The notes: generated from the sequence alone by a model not told the origin. A stretch of DNA of 64,000 nt from Streptomyces leeuwenhoekii (GCF_001013905.1 NZ_LN831790.1:496001-560000); one strand, 5' to 3'; positions 33,747 to 42,259 are shown, numbered from the stretch's first letter. Numbers and translations are program-made.

Positions 33747-34010
33747 TCACACGGCCAGCGGCAGCCCGCTCTCGCCGTCCTGCTGCGCCGCCTCGGCGGC
33801 CACCGCGGTCCGCTGCCCCGCCAGCAGCAGGGCGTCCGCCTTGGCCACCGCGTCGTGGATGCGGGTCGTCCCCATCATCACGCACAGGGTGTAGCTGACG
33901 TCCTCCAGCTCGCGGGCCACGGCCGGCCTCGCCCTTTCCGCCTGAGCGATCTGCAGCGACGCGTACCGCGTCAGCAACTCTCTGACGACCTTCGGATCCG
34001 GTACGAGCAC
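33747..34010 (-). CDS. DUF5133 family protein, 87 aa
   Basis: GTG start at 34010, with AGGGG 8 bases upstream, giving an N-terminus VLVPDPKVVRELLTRY as in other family members; more upstream in-frame GTG codons would add non-conserved residues. The body is helical with ELEDVSYTLCVMMGTTRIHDAVAKAD, cited here as EDVSYTLCVMMGTT, the family's best-conserved stretch. DUF5133 proteins are small, Streptomyces-specific and of unknown role. The 5' leader region is unusually AT-rich for this genome and holds a CGAAA-AAC-TTTCG palindrome at 34095-34107. Confidence 0.8.
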   Translation of the reverse strand: MLVPDPKVVRELLTRYASLQIAQAERARPAVARELEDVSYTLCVMMGTTRIHDAVAKADALLLAGQRTAVAAEAAQQDGESGLPLAV

Positions 34011-34363
34011 GAAGCGCCCCTCTCTCGATTTTCGCTGCGTATGCCCGGACACAGCCGAAACATTCACCCTCTGCCCGCCTCTGTTCGTAGTTGACGAAAA
34101 ACTTTCGCTTTCCGACCGAACGACGGCCCGAGAGAACGACAGAGTGCCGGAAATGGAGCGGAATGCTCCCCTTGCCCGGGGCAGCACGGATCTCACGGGC
34201 GGCCGATGGGTGCCGGGGGCCCGACCGCGTGGAGCCCGGCGCCGTGCGCCGTCCACCACCGTCCACCACCGTCCGCGGCGGACGGCAGGCGGCAGGCGGC
34301 AGGCGGCAGGCGGCAGGCGGCAGGCGGCAGGCGGCAGGCGGCAGGCGGCAGCGGGAACGGATC
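34011..34363. other. Intergenic region with minisatellite and AT-rich leader
   Basis: No gene seen. From left to right it holds the AT-rich leader/promoter of the DUF5133 gene (34011-34115, with the palindrome at 34095-34107), a tandem 10-base direct repeat (34251-34270), and a 7-base minisatellite (34284-34350) that ends 13 bases from the ABC exporter stop. Confidence 0.6.
34284..34350. repeat. Heptanucleotide tandem repeat, nine perfect copies
   Basis: GGCAGGC is repeated nine times without mismatch (34284-34346), followed by a partial copy GGCA. The unit is not a multiple of three and lies outside any gene, just downstream of the ABC exporter. It is probably a slippage-prone minisatellite, variable among strains. 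Confidence 0.9.
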
Positions 34364-36133
34364 TCAGGCGACCTGGCCGCTGTGGAGCGCCGAGTACGCG
34401 CCGCCGCGGCGCAGGAGTTCCTCGTGGGTGCCGATCTCCTCGATCCGGCCGTCCCCCATCACCACGATCCGGTCGGCGCCCCGGACGGTGGAGAGCCGGT
34501 GCGCCACGACGAACGTGGTACGCCCCCGCAGCAGCCGGGCGAGCGCCTCCTGGACCAGCGCCTCGGAGCGGGTGTCCAGCGCCGAGGTCGCCTCGTCGAG
34601 GATGAGGACCCGGGGGTCCCGGATCAGGGCGCGGGCGATGGCCAGGCGCTGGCGCTGCCCGCCGGACAGCCGGGCGCCGCGCTCCCCCACCAGGGTGTCC
34701 AGGCCCTGCGGCAGCCGCTCCACGAACTCCAGCGCGTTGGCGTCGCGCAGGGCGGCCCGCACCGTCTCCTCGTCGGCGTCGTCCATGCCGTAGGCGACGT
34801 TCTCGCGGACGGTGCCGTCGAAGAGGATCGACTCCTGCGGCACGACCGACACGAACCGCCGGTATGTGCGCAGGTCGAGGGTGGTCATGTCGGTGCCGTC
34901 GAGCAGCAGCCGGCCGGAGGTGGGGCGCAGGAACCCGATCACGAGGTTGAGGACGGTCGACTTGCCCGCGCCCGAGGCGCCCACCAGCGCGATCGTCTCT
35001 CCGGGCGCGACGGCGAGCGTGAAGTCCCGTACCGCGGCGCGGCCGTCGGCGTCGTAGGCGTAGCCGACGTTCTCGAACGTGACGGCGCCCCGCAGCTCGG
35101 TGAGCTCCGCCTTGCCCTCGTTGTCCTCCAGTTCCGGGGCCTGGAGGACTTCACCGACCGAGCGGACGGACTCCAGCCCCTTGGTGATGACCGGCGCCAG
35201 TCCGGCCAGCGTCGTCGTGGAGTTGGTGAGGGTGGTCAGGAACGCGCTGAGCATGACGACATCGCCGGGAGTGACGCCCCACACACCGTAGTAGGAGACC
35301 AGCGCGGCGCCCGCGAGCACCAGCACGCCGACGACGTTGAGGACCACCCAGGCCAGGGAGGCGAAACGGCCGTTGACCAGGTCCAGGCGCATACCGGAGG
35401 CGAGCAGCCGGTGCAGGGTGCCGTCCATGCGGCGCAGGGCCTTGCCCTCCAGGCCGTGGGCGCGGGTGACGGGTATGAGCCGGGTCATCTCCGTGACGCG
35501 GGACGAGAGGGTCTCCACCTCGTGGCGGAAGCTCTCGTTGTGGCTGCGCAGACGGGCCCGCAGTCGGGCGACGAGCAGCGAGGCGGTGGGCACGACGACG
35601 AGGAAGACGGGCAGGAACTCGGGTGTGCGCACGGCGATGATGACCAGACCGCCGATGAGCACGGTGACCGCGCCGAGCCCGGTCTCCGCGGTCTGCTGCA
35701 CCATCTGCTCCACGGTCTCCACGTCCCGCACCACCTTGGCCTGGAGCACACCGGCGCTGACCCGGGTGTGGTAGCCGATGGAGAGCTGCTGCATGCGGGT
35801 GCACAGCGCCGAGCGCAGCGCCGTGCCCATGCGGCGCACGCTGCCGTACAGCAGGCGGACGTACAGCACGTGCAACGGGTAGTTGACGAGCAGGATGAAC
35901 AGGATCACGCCGGTGCTGGTCCACAGCCTGCCGATCGGCTGGTGCTGGACGACGGTGTCGATGATGGACGCGGTGATCAGGGGCAGCAGCCAGACGGGAC
36001 TGTGCTTGACCGTGAAGACGACGACGGCTCCGGCCAGGCGGTGGCGGTCGGCGCGGAACAAGTAGACGAGGGTGCGTATCGGGGGCTCGCCCCGGTAGCG
36101 GTGATCGAGCGGTTTTTCCAACGACGACGCCAT
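34364..36133 (-). CDS. ABC exporter, fused permease and ATPase (half-transporter)
   Basis: 589 aa from ATG 36133; AGGAGG 9 bases upstream. Residues ~1-325 are a six-helix ABC_membrane domain. Residues ~345-580 are the ATPase with Walker A GASGAGKST, signature LSGGQRQRLAIARAL, Walker B VLILDEATS and H-loop VAHRLST. Two copies must pair, as a homodimer since no partner gene is adjacent. Lipids, peptides, drugs and glucans are all exported by this group and the substrate is not evident. A LacI-type operator half-way through the promoter region hints at control by sugar status. It is the only gene in its unit. Confidence 0.92.
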   Translation of the reverse strand: MASSLEKPLDHRYRGEPPIRTLVYLFRADRHRLAGAVVVFTVKHSPVWLLPLITASIIDTVVQHQPIGRLWTSTGVILFILLVNYPLHVLYVRLLYGSVRRMGTALRSALCTRMQQLSIGYHTRVSAGVLQAKVVRDVETVEQMVQQTAETGLGAVTVLIGGLVIIAVRTPEFLPVFLVVVPTASLLVARLRARLRSHNESFRHEVETLSSRVTEMTRLIPVTRAHGLEGKALRRMDGTLHRLLASGMRLDLVNGRFASLAWVVLNVVGVLVLAGAALVSYYGVWGVTPGDVVMLSAFLTTLTNSTTTLAGLAPVITKGLESVRSVGEVLQAPELEDNEGKAELTELRGAVTFENVGYAYDADGRAAVRDFTLAVAPGETIALVGASGAGKSTVLNLVIGFLRPTSGRLLLDGTDMTTLDLRTYRRFVSVVPQESILFDGTVRENVAYGMDDADEETVRAALRDANALEFVERLPQGLDTLVGERGARLSGGQRQRLAIARALIRDPRVLILDEATSALDTRSEALVQEALARLLRGRTTFVVAHRLSTVRGADRIVVMGDGRIEEIGTHEELLRRGGAYSALHSGQVA

Positions 36134-36166
36134 CGGCGTGGTCCTCCTGGGGTTGCCGACTGTGGG

Positions 36167-36178
36167 GCAAGCGCTTTC
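36167..36178. promoter_or_regulatory. LacI-family-type operator upstream of ABC exporter
   Basis: The 8-base palindrome AAGCGCTT (36169-36176), set in GGCAAGCGCTTTCTT, matches the core bound by LacI/GalR-family repressors, in which a central CG dyad is flanked by AA/TT. It is 36 bases upstream of the exporter ATG. No LacI gene is in this window. Confidence 0.5.
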
Positions 36179-36259
36179 TTACCCCGGTCGGCGAGGAGAA
36201 CGCCACACCGGTGGGCGGCGGGGACCCGCGCCCTCACCCCCGTGGAAGGCGCGGGCGTC

Positions 36260-36805
36260 TCACTCCCCCAGCGTCCGGGCCAGTTCGGCGGCGGCCCGGG
36301 CGATCTCGGTGTCCTGATCGGACAGCAGGGGCGGCAGGGCGCCGCGCCGGGCACGGACGGCCTGCCGCGCCGCGCGCTCCCACACCACGTGGTTCTCGCG
36401 GCGGTTGAGGAGCTTGGGGTAGGCGGCGGCGGTGTTCTCCCACTGCCGGGCGCCGGCGATGTTCTCCAGCAGCCGGATGATCCGCGCGCGGCAGCTCACG
36501 TGGGGCCGCTGGGCGAGCTCCCAGAGGAACGGGACGGTCGCGGCGGTCGCCTGCTCCACCACGAAGCCGTACTGGCAGACCCGCTTGCGCAGGTCGTCGA
36601 GTGCGGACCGGGCGGTGTCGGGGTCACCCGAGGCGATGCGCTCGAGCAGCCGGGGGATGGCGGCCGCGGATCCGGTGGAGTCCTGGAGCCTGTCCCAGGG
36701 CACCTGGTCCAGTGACGCGAGGGGTGCGGGGCACATCGATCCGGTGGGCGGGACGGGGCGGGGGGTGCGCTCGGCGCTCGGCTGCTGGGTCGGAGCGGTG
36801 GGCAT
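36260..36805 (-). CDS. HEAT-like helical repeat protein
   Basis: 181 aa from ATG 36805 (GGAAAGG ~10 bases upstream). The frame is open 118 codons further upstream but that part is Pro/Arg-rich filler. The product is all-helical, with motifs like AIPRLLERIASGDPDTARSA, a tryptophan-containing ATVPFLWELAQRP, and repeats of about 40 residues, resembling PBS-lyase/HEAT scaffolds used in protein binding. No catalytic residues are evident. It lies 126 bases upstream of the ABC exporter gene on the same strand. Confidence 0.65.
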   Translation of the reverse strand: MPTAPTQQPSAERTPRPVPPTGSMCPAPLASLDQVPWDRLQDSTGSAAAIPRLLERIASGDPDTARSALDDLRKRVCQYGFVVEQATAATVPFLWELAQRPHVSCRARIIRLLENIAGARQWENTAAAYPKLLNRRENHVVWERAARQAVRARRGALPPLLSDQDTEIARAAAELARTLGE

Positions 36806-37187
36806 GGCGTGGGGCCTTTCCGCGACGGTCGTGTCGGACGGGGGGCGGGGCGCCGACGCGGCCCGGGCGGCCGGGCCCGCGGGAGGCCGCGGGGCCCGGT
36901 CCCGTGTGCTCCCGGGGCTTTCGACGCCGTACCGGGCCCGGCGGAGCCTTGCCGGAGAAGGTGCGGCGGCCGGTACGGGGGCGGGCGTGCGGTCGGCGGG
37001 GAGATGGGGGGCGCCGGGCAGGGGAGCCGCCGTCGGCGGCCGGGAGCCGGGGTGGGCCGGTCGCGCGGTGCGCGGATGCCGGCCGGTCCCCGTCCCCCCG
37101 CTCGTCCGCGACGCGCGTCCGCCCTGCGGCGGGAGCGTGCGGTGCGCGGATGACGACACGGGTTCTCCCTGATGCGACGTCAGATAC

Positions 37188-37213
37188 CAGCGTCAGCACA
37201 GGGGTTGACGCTG
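37188..37213. promoter_or_regulatory. Inverted repeat upstream of DUF397 gene
   Basis: CAGCGTCA (37188-37195) and TGACGCTG (37206-37213) form perfect 8-base arms around a 10-base spacer. A further related GCTGAC copy occurs at 37229-37234. It is a candidate operator in the divergent promoter region of the HEAT-like and DUF397 genes. Confidence 0.4.
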
Positions 37214-37241
37214 GAGCTATTATCCACGCTGACAACACCGG

Positions 37242-37255
37242 CGTGCAATTGCACG
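37242..37255. promoter_or_regulatory. Perfect 14-base palindrome CGTGCAATTGCACG
   Basis: Perfectly self-complementary with an AATT centre, in a 100-base AT-rich stretch 80-93 bases upstream of the DUF397 start. Such a site would suit a dimeric HTH protein, perhaps the DUF5753 regulator encoded downstream. Confidence 0.45.
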
Positions 37256-37334
37256 AGAAATTGCGCGGAAGTCGGCTGGTAACAGTTGGTGGCGGCACAC
37301 TGCGGTCCGCCCCCCGATACACAAGGAGAGTGCG

Positions 37335-37562
37335 GTGCCACCAGTGCGGAACGGAGTGCAGGCCAGCTCCCTGGGCGCCTCCTGGATGAAGAGCCGGCAC
37401 AGCAACGCCGAAGGCAACTGCGTCGAGGTCGCCCTCGTCGAGGGAGGCATAGCGATGCGCAACTCCCGCGACCCGGACGGCCCCGCGCTCGTCTACACGG
37501 CCGCGGAAGTGAGGGCGTTCCTGGCAGGCGCCAAGGAGGGCGAATTCGATCACCTGGTGTGA
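37335..37562 (+). CDS. DUF397 domain protein, 75 aa
   Basis: GTG start at 37335, AGGAGAG about 5 bases upstream. The single DUF397 domain shows SWMKSRHSNAEGNCVEVAL, GIAMRNSRDPDGPALVYT and AEVRAFLAGAKEGEFDHLV. These small proteins are paired with DUF5753 HTH regulators throughout Streptomyces. In the best-studied case a member acts with its HTH partner on development and antibiotic production, probably as an anti-repressor or toxin-antitoxin-like partner. Here the HTH gene follows 236 bases downstream on the same strand, separated by a terminator-like hairpin, so the pair may be expressed from different promoters. Confidence 0.92.
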   Translation: MPPVRNGVQASSLGASWMKSRHSNAEGNCVEVALVEGGIAMRNSRDPDGPALVYTAAEVRAFLAGAKEGEFDHLV

Positions 37563-37576
37563 GCCACCGGACGCGA

Positions 37577-37614
37577 CGGCGGGTGGGTCCGGCGGGACGC
37601 GGGCCCACCCGCCG
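37577..37614 (+). terminator. Hairpin after DUF397 gene
   Basis: Perfect 11-base arms 37577-37587 and 37604-37614, 14 bases after the DUF397 stop. Confidence 0.6.
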
Positions 37615-37738
37615 CCATGCACGCCGCCGCGCGCCCCGCTGCTTCGTGCGCCCCCCATGAGTCCGTGCGCCCCTGCTGCCCCCTGCGGCCACACCGCCCC
37701 TGTCGGCTCAACTGCCCCGCGCAGAGGGGCTGATAAGG

Positions 37739-37765
37739 CGCACTGCGGTGAAATGCGATAGTGCG
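37739..37765. promoter_or_regulatory. Inverted repeat upstream of HTH/DUF5753 gene
   Basis: CGCACT (37739-37744) and AGTGCG (37760-37765) are perfect 6-base arms with a 15-base spacer, ending 33 bases before the HTH gene ATG. It would suit autoregulation. Confidence 0.35.
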
Positions 37766-37798
37766 TTTCCCAAGTCTGCCGGTCTGCTGGGAGTCAGG

Positions 37799-38722
37799 AT
37801 GTCCGCCGAGTCGCATCGCATCTCCCGCCTCGAGCCCTATCTGGACCGCTCCGAGCCCGCCCCGACCCTGCTGAAGATGCTGGTCGGCGTCCAGTTGGCG
37901 GGCTTCCGTGAGGACGCCGGACTGTCCCAGGAGCAGGCCGCCCGCCGACTGGGGTTCAGCCCGGCCAAGCTCTCGCGTATCGAGTCGGGCAAGGGCCGCA
38001 GGCCTCCGGCCGAGAAGGACGTCCGCGCGCTGCTGGAGCTGTACGGCACGGACCCCTACGAGGTGTCGGTCCTGCTCAAGCTGCTCCAGCGGGCCGGTGA
38101 ACCGGGCTGGTGGCAGCGGTACGACAAGCGGCTGATGCCGGAGTGGTTCGAGCGTCTGGTGGGGTTGCAGGAGGCCGCGGTCACCATCCGCACCTTCGAG
38201 ATCCAGTACGTCCCCGGCCTGTTGCAGACCGCGGACTACGCGCGCGCCGTGGTGGAGCGCGGCCTGCCGAACGCCTCCGCGGGCGAGGTGCAGCGCCGGG
38301 TGGAACTGCGTATGCGGCGGACACAGTTGCTCTCGCGTGCGGACGCGCCTCAGCTCTGGGCGGTCATCGACGAGTCCGTGCTGCTTCGCATACTGGGCAG
38401 CCACGAGGTCATGCGGGAGCAACTGGCGCACCTGATCGCCATGGCCGCACTTCCGAACGTGACGCTCCAGATCGTCCCGTTGAACGTCACCAACGCATCG
38501 GCTCCCGCGATACCGGTCACCTACCTGCGGTTCGGCGGCCTCGATCTGCCGGACGTGGTGTATCTGGAGCACATCAGGAGCGCCAACTTCCTGGAGGACC
38601 GGGACGAGACGGAGGAGTACCGGCTGGTACTGGACCGGCTCGCCGACGAGGCGCTCACCCCGCGCGCTTCCCTGGACCTGCTGCGCACGACGATGGAGCA
38701 GCGGTATCCCGCCACTCGGTGA
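37799..38722 (+). CDS. XRE-type HTH regulator with DUF5753 domain
   Basis: 307 aa from ATG 37799, GGGAG 6 bases upstream. The Cro/C1 HTH (~residues 33-85) reads LAGFREDAGLSQEQAARRLG then FSPAKLSRIESGKGR. The rest is DUF5753: WWQRYDKRLMPEWFERLVGLQEAA, cited as MPEWFERLVGLQEAA, then FEIQYVPGLLQTADYARAV and LRFGGLDLPDVVYLE. This is a very large regulator family in Streptomyces, each with a DUF397 partner. Targets are unknown here, but the palindromes in the preceding 600 bases are good candidates. It converges with the DUF574 methyltransferase gene, the third kind of gene often found near such pairs. Confidence 0.92.
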   Translation: MSAESHRISRLEPYLDRSEPAPTLLKMLVGVQLAGFREDAGLSQEQAARRLGFSPAKLSRIESGKGRRPPAEKDVRALLELYGTDPYEVSVLLKLLQRAGEPGWWQRYDKRLMPEWFERLVGLQEAAVTIRTFEIQYVPGLLQTADYARAVVERGLPNASAGEVQRRVELRMRRTQLLSRADAPQLWAVIDESVLLRILGSHEVMREQLAHLIAMAALPNVTLQIVPLNVTNASAPAIPVTYLRFGGLDLPDVVYLEHIRSANFLEDRDETEEYRLVLDRLADEALTPRASLDLLRTTMEQRYPATR

Positions 38723-38783
38723 GCGAGCGGGCAGCCCCGCGAACGCGGTGGAGGCAGACGGTCCGTCCGACCGGAAGGCAAGG

Positions 38784-38812
38784 CTCCGGGGAGCCCGCCG
38801 CGCTCCCCGGAG
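38784..38812. terminator. Bidirectional terminator between HTH and methyltransferase genes
   Basis: Perfect 11-base arms 38784-38794 and 38802-38812 around a 7-base loop; flanking GGCAGACG (38753-38760) and CGTCTGCC (38819-38826) can extend it as an outer stem. Confidence 0.7.
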
Positions 38813-38844
38813 ATCGGTCGTCTGCCCACTCCCGGCCGAATTCC

Positions 38845-39663
38845 CTAGCCGAGGCGGCCGACGCCGCCGAATTCGATCCACTCCTGGGTGAGCTGACGGG
38901 GAGCCACCTCGCTGTCCGGACGCCAGGTGGAGACCTCGACCAGGCCCGGGTCCAGGATCTCCATCCCCTCGAACCACTGGGCGACGTCCTTCTCCTGGCG
39001 GACGCGTCCCCAGTGGCCCTGCGTCACCTGGTCCATGAAATCGGTGACGACCTCACGGACCTTCTCGTCCTCGCTGACGAGCTGGCACATCACCAGGAAA
39101 CTGCCGGGCGCGAGGCGCTCGGCGACCCGGCGGACCACGGCCGGGGGGCCGTCGGTCTCACTGTCGGGGATGCAGTGGAAGACCGAGTTGAACAGCACGG
39201 CCACCGGCTGCGAGAAGTCGATCAGGCGCTGGGTCTCAGGGTGGGAGAAGATGCCGTCGGTGTCGCGCATGTCGGCATGGATGACGGCGGTGCGCTCGTT
39301 CTGTTCCAGCAGGGCGCGGCCGTGGACCAGCACCATCGGGTCGTTGTCGACGTAGACGACGCGCGACTCGGGGGCGATGCCCTGCGCGATCTGGTGCACG
39401 TTGTTCTGGGTCGGCAGCCCGGAGCCGTGGTCGAGGAACTGACGAATGCCGTGCTCCCCCGCCAGCGTCTTGACGACCCGTTGCAGGAAACGGCGGTTGT
39501 TCAAGGCTAGTTGACGGGTGCTGGGGACGACCTTGTCGAGCTCCTCGCAGGCGGCCCGGTCGGCCGCGTAGTTGTCCTTGCCGCCCAGATAGTGGTCGTA
39601 CATGCGTGCGGCCGTCGGCACGTTCGCATCGATCTCCGTGGACAGCCGCTTCTCGGTCTGCAT
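38845..39663 (-). CDS. SAM-dependent methyltransferase, DUF574 (Methyltransf_19) family
   Basis: 272 aa from ATG 39663, with GGGGG 4 bases upstream. The N-terminus has the family hallmark ARMYDHYLGGKDNYAADR. The Rossmann fold gives FLDHGSGLPTQNNVHQIAQ (SAM site), RVVYVDNDPMVL and FNSVFHCIPD. The C-terminus contains WFEGMEILDPGLVEVSTWRP. These enzymes are very abundant in Streptomyces and their acceptors are mostly unknown. Length is standard. It converges with the HTH/DUF5753 gene across a strong terminator and is not in an operon. Confidence 0.92.
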   Translation of the reverse strand: MQTEKRLSTEIDANVPTAARMYDHYLGGKDNYAADRAACEELDKVVPSTRQLALNNRRFLQRVVKTLAGEHGIRQFLDHGSGLPTQNNVHQIAQGIAPESRVVYVDNDPMVLVHGRALLEQNERTAVIHADMRDTDGIFSHPETQRLIDFSQPVAVLFNSVFHCIPDSETDGPPAVVRRVAERLAPGSFLVMCQLVSEDEKVREVVTDFMDQVTQGHWGRVRQEKDVAQWFEGMEILDPGLVEVSTWRPDSEVAPRQLTQEWIEFGGVGRLG

Positions 39664-39796
39664 CGTTCCCCCAGTTTCCGGCTTCTTACCGCGCCAACTG
39701 CACTGGCACGACGAAGAGTACATCGCGACAAGCCCCGGTTCGCCGGAACGGCCCCGGCGACCCGGGCCCCCGCGCACGACGGCGCACACCGTCCAC

Positions 39797-39829
39797 CTGC
39801 CCTGCCAAGCCCCGTGCCCGGCAGGGCAG
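39797..39829 (-). terminator. Terminator of the Liv-type ABC importer operon
   Basis: Perfect 10-base arms 39797-39806 and 39820-39829, just past the stop of the binding-protein gene (39837). Confidence 0.65.
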
Positions 39830-39836
39830 TTGACGT

Positions 39837-41117
39837 TCAGGAGGTACGGGCGGCCAGGTACTCGTCGGCGCCGGGCACCCGGTGCGCCTCCTCCACGCCC
39901 ACCATGCCGCCGACCGCCTCGCGGTCCGGCTTCAGCACGTACGTGGACCGGCTCGCCGGCGCGTCGACGTCGGTGAAGTCCTGCGGGGTGCCGAGGCCGG
40001 TGTCGGCGTTCTTCTGCGAGCGGTGGGCCTTGACCACGTCCTCGCGGGCGAGGCTGCCCTTCTCGCAGGCCTTCCTGAGGTCGGCGCCGAGGAACTGTGC
40101 GGCGTTGTACCCGGACAGCACACCGGAGTCGACCGGGGAGTCCGGGTACTTCTTCCCGTAGGAGGCGACCATCCGCTTCACGCCGGGCAGGTCGGAGCTG
40201 ACGGCCGGCGCGGCGCTCACCACGTGCACCATGGCCTCCAGTGCCGCCGCCGCGGGGGTCTTCATGAGCTGCGGGGCGTAGCCGGGGGCGCTGCTGACGA
40301 TGGGCACGCGCAGCCCCCGGGAGGCCGCGACACCGGCGAGGGAGGCGGTCTGGGCGGGGCCGGCGCTGATCAGGACGGCCTTCACCCCGGCCTTGCGGAG
40401 GGCGGAGACCTGGGCGGTCAGGTCGGTGTCCGTGGCCTTGATCTTCTGGCCGATCACCTTGATCCCGGCCCGCTCGGCGGCCCACTCGGAACCTTCCAGG
40501 GCGTTGGCGCCGTAGTCCCCCTCGAAGTAGACATGGCCGATGGAGTCGCCCTCGGCCACCTTCTTCGTACGGGTGAGGAAGTCGACCGCGGCGATCATGT
40601 CGAGGTCGTAGGTGGTGCCGAGGACCTGGACGGGGTCCCGGCCGAGCAGGGAGGCGGCCCATGCCTGCGGGAAGGTCAGCAGGCCGTCGCGTTCGATGTC
40701 GTCGATGAGGGCGGCGACCACCGGGGAGCCGATGACCTGGGGCAGGGCCACCACGTCCGGTGCGATGTCGGCGTACGCGGTGACCGCCTTCTGCACGTCG
40801 TAGCCGTGGTCCTTGACGACGATCTCCACCTTGCGCCCGCAGATGCCGCCGGCGGCGTTGGTCTCGTCGGCCCACATCTGCTGGGCCTGCACGATGCTCT
40901 TGCCGAGGGTGGCGTAGGGACCGGTCAGGTCGGTGAGCGCGCCCAGCCTGATGGACTTCTCGCCGATTCCGGGGCCGGCCTTGACACCGTCGGCGCCGTC
41001 GGCGGGGCCGTCCCCGTCCGCCTTGGAGCTGCAGGCGGTGCCCGCGAGCAGCACGGCGGCCAGTGCCGCGGCCAGGGTGACGCGGGTGGTGCGCGGTCTT
41101 GGGTGCGTGGTCTTCAC
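39837..41117 (-). CDS. ABC transporter substrate-binding protein, branched-chain amino acid type
   Basis: 426 aa from GTG 41117; AAGGAG 8 bases upstream. An N-terminal lipoprotein-like signal ends LLAGTACSS with Cys29 the likely acylation site, though Gly at -3 is not ideal. The rest is a periplasmic-binding fold of class I: LGALTDLTGPYATLGKSI, then WADETNAAGGICGRKVEIVVKD, cited as AAGGICGRKVEI. Proteins of this type bind branched-chain amino acids, amides, urea or aromatic acids, and specificity cannot be read. It is the last gene of a fully overlapped five-gene operon (livF-G-H-M-binding protein), an unusual position for the most-needed component. Confidence 0.9.
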   Translation of the reverse strand: MKTTHPRPRTTRVTLAAALAAVLLAGTACSSKADGDGPADGADGVKAGPGIGEKSIRLGALTDLTGPYATLGKSIVQAQQMWADETNAAGGICGRKVEIVVKDHGYDVQKAVTAYADIAPDVVALPQVIGSPVVAALIDDIERDGLLTFPQAWAASLLGRDPVQVLGTTYDLDMIAAVDFLTRTKKVAEGDSIGHVYFEGDYGANALEGSEWAAERAGIKVIGQKIKATDTDLTAQVSALRKAGVKAVLISAGPAQTASLAGVAASRGLRVPIVSSAPGYAPQLMKTPAAAALEAMVHVVSAAPAVSSDLPGVKRMVASYGKKYPDSPVDSGVLSGYNAAQFLGADLRKACEKGSLAREDVVKAHRSQKNADTGLGTPQDFTDVDAPASRSTYVLKPDREAVGGMVGVEEAHRVPGADEYLAARTS

Positions 41118-42259
41118 GGGGTGTGCTCCTTGGGTCGTGCGGCTCGTTCGGCACGGGCGGGCGGACGGGGCGGCCTCCCGGCGCCGGGAGGACAGGGGGA
41201 GCGACGGCGCAGGCGGGCGCGGGTGCGCCGGGCGAGCCCGTGCAGACCGTCGGGGGCGTACAGCAGGATGACGACGATGGCGGCGCCGTAGAGGTAGCGG
41301 GCGGCCTCGGTGGGGCCGATGGCGCCCTCGGCCGAGCCCGGCGCGGCGACCAGCGGCAGGTGGTCGGCGTAGCGGGTCATCAGCAGCGGCAGCGCGGTGA
41401 CGAAGACGGCTCCCGCGGTGGCACCGGCGACGGAGCCCAGGCCGCCGATGACGATCATGGCGAGGTAGTCGACGGAGAGGGCGAGGGAGAAGTAGTCGGG
41501 CACGATGCGGCGGAAGGCGAGGGCGAGGAGCGCCCCGGCCAGGCCCGCGTACATCGAGGACACCACGAACGCCGCCGAGCGGTGGCGGGCGACGTCGACG
41601 CCCATCACCGACGCCGCGGTCTCGCTGTCGCGCAGCGCGGTCAGGGCACGGCCGGGGCGTCCGCGCAGCAGGCCGCGGGCGGTGAACCAGGTGAGGGCGA
41701 ACAGGGCGAGCCCGAGGTACCACAGTCGTTCCTCGGCGCCGAACGGCACGCCCAGCACCGTCAGTTGGGGCCCGTCGTCGGTGAAGCCGAAGCCGCCGAC
41801 CGTCAGCGGCGGGACCGCCCGGCCGTTGAAACCGCCGGTCACGGAGTCGGCGGTGAGCAGGACGTGGTGGCCGAGGAAGACCAGGGCGAGGGTGGCCACG
41901 CCCAGGTAGATGCCGCGCACCCGGCCGGCGACGGGGCTGAACAGGCCGCCCGCCGCACCGGCGAGCAGCACCGCGAGGACCAGGGCGAGCAGGGGCGGCA
42001 GGCCGGGCCCGGGGTCGCCGGCCAGCCAGGCGTAGCCGTAGGCGCCGACGGCGAGGAAGAAGGCGTGGCCGAGGGAGAGCTGGCCCGCGGTGCCCGCCAG
42101 CAGGGCGAGTCCGACGGCGCCGATGGCCGCGGCCATGGAGAACAGGCCGATGCGCAGCCAGAAGGCGTCGAGGTAGAAGGGCAGGGCGAGGAGGACGAGA
42201 AGACCGGGAAGGACGAGCAGGGGCAGGGGCGGCCCGCCCCGCTTGAAGAGGTCAGACAC
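41114..42259 (-). CDS. livM: ABC transporter permease, LivM type
   Basis: 381 aa, about ten membrane helices. TAGQLSLGHAFFLAVGAYGYAW, cited as AGQLSLGHAFFLAVGAY, is the conserved LivM stretch. The EAA-like cytoplasmic loop GRALTALRDSETAASVMGVDV precedes IGGLGSVAGATAGAVF. The C-terminus is extended by a ~45-residue Arg/Pro-rich tail. It pairs with LivH to make the membrane channel. It overlaps the downstream binding-protein start by 4 bases and the upstream livH stop by 8 bases, so all are translationally coupled. Confidence 0.9.
   Translation of the reverse strand: MSDLFKRGGPPLPLLVLPGLLVLLALPFYLDAFWLRIGLFSMAAAIGAVGLALLAGTAGQLSLGHAFFLAVGAYGYAWLAGDPGPGLPPLLALVLAVLLAGAAGGLFSPVAGRVRGIYLGVATLALVFLGHHVLLTADSVTGGFNGRAVPPLTVGGFGFTDDGPQLTVLGVPFGAEERLWYLGLALFALTWFTARGLLRGRPGRALTALRDSETAASVMGVDVARHRSAAFVVSSMYAGLAGALLALAFRRIVPDYFSLALSVDYLAMIVIGGLGSVAGATAGAVFVTALPLLMTRYADHLPLVAAPGSAEGAIGPTEAARYLYGAAIVVILLYAPDGLHGLARRTRARLRRRSPCPPGAGRPPRPPARAERAARPKEHTP

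Noticed and set aside
34284..34350. Possible CRISPR array
   Set aside because: Units are 7 bases with no spacers and there are no cas genes; it is a minisatellite.
36806..37159. N-terminal extension of the HEAT-like protein
   Set aside because: The 118 extra codons are Pro/Arg/Thr filler without domain, and the ATG at 36805 has a ribosome site.
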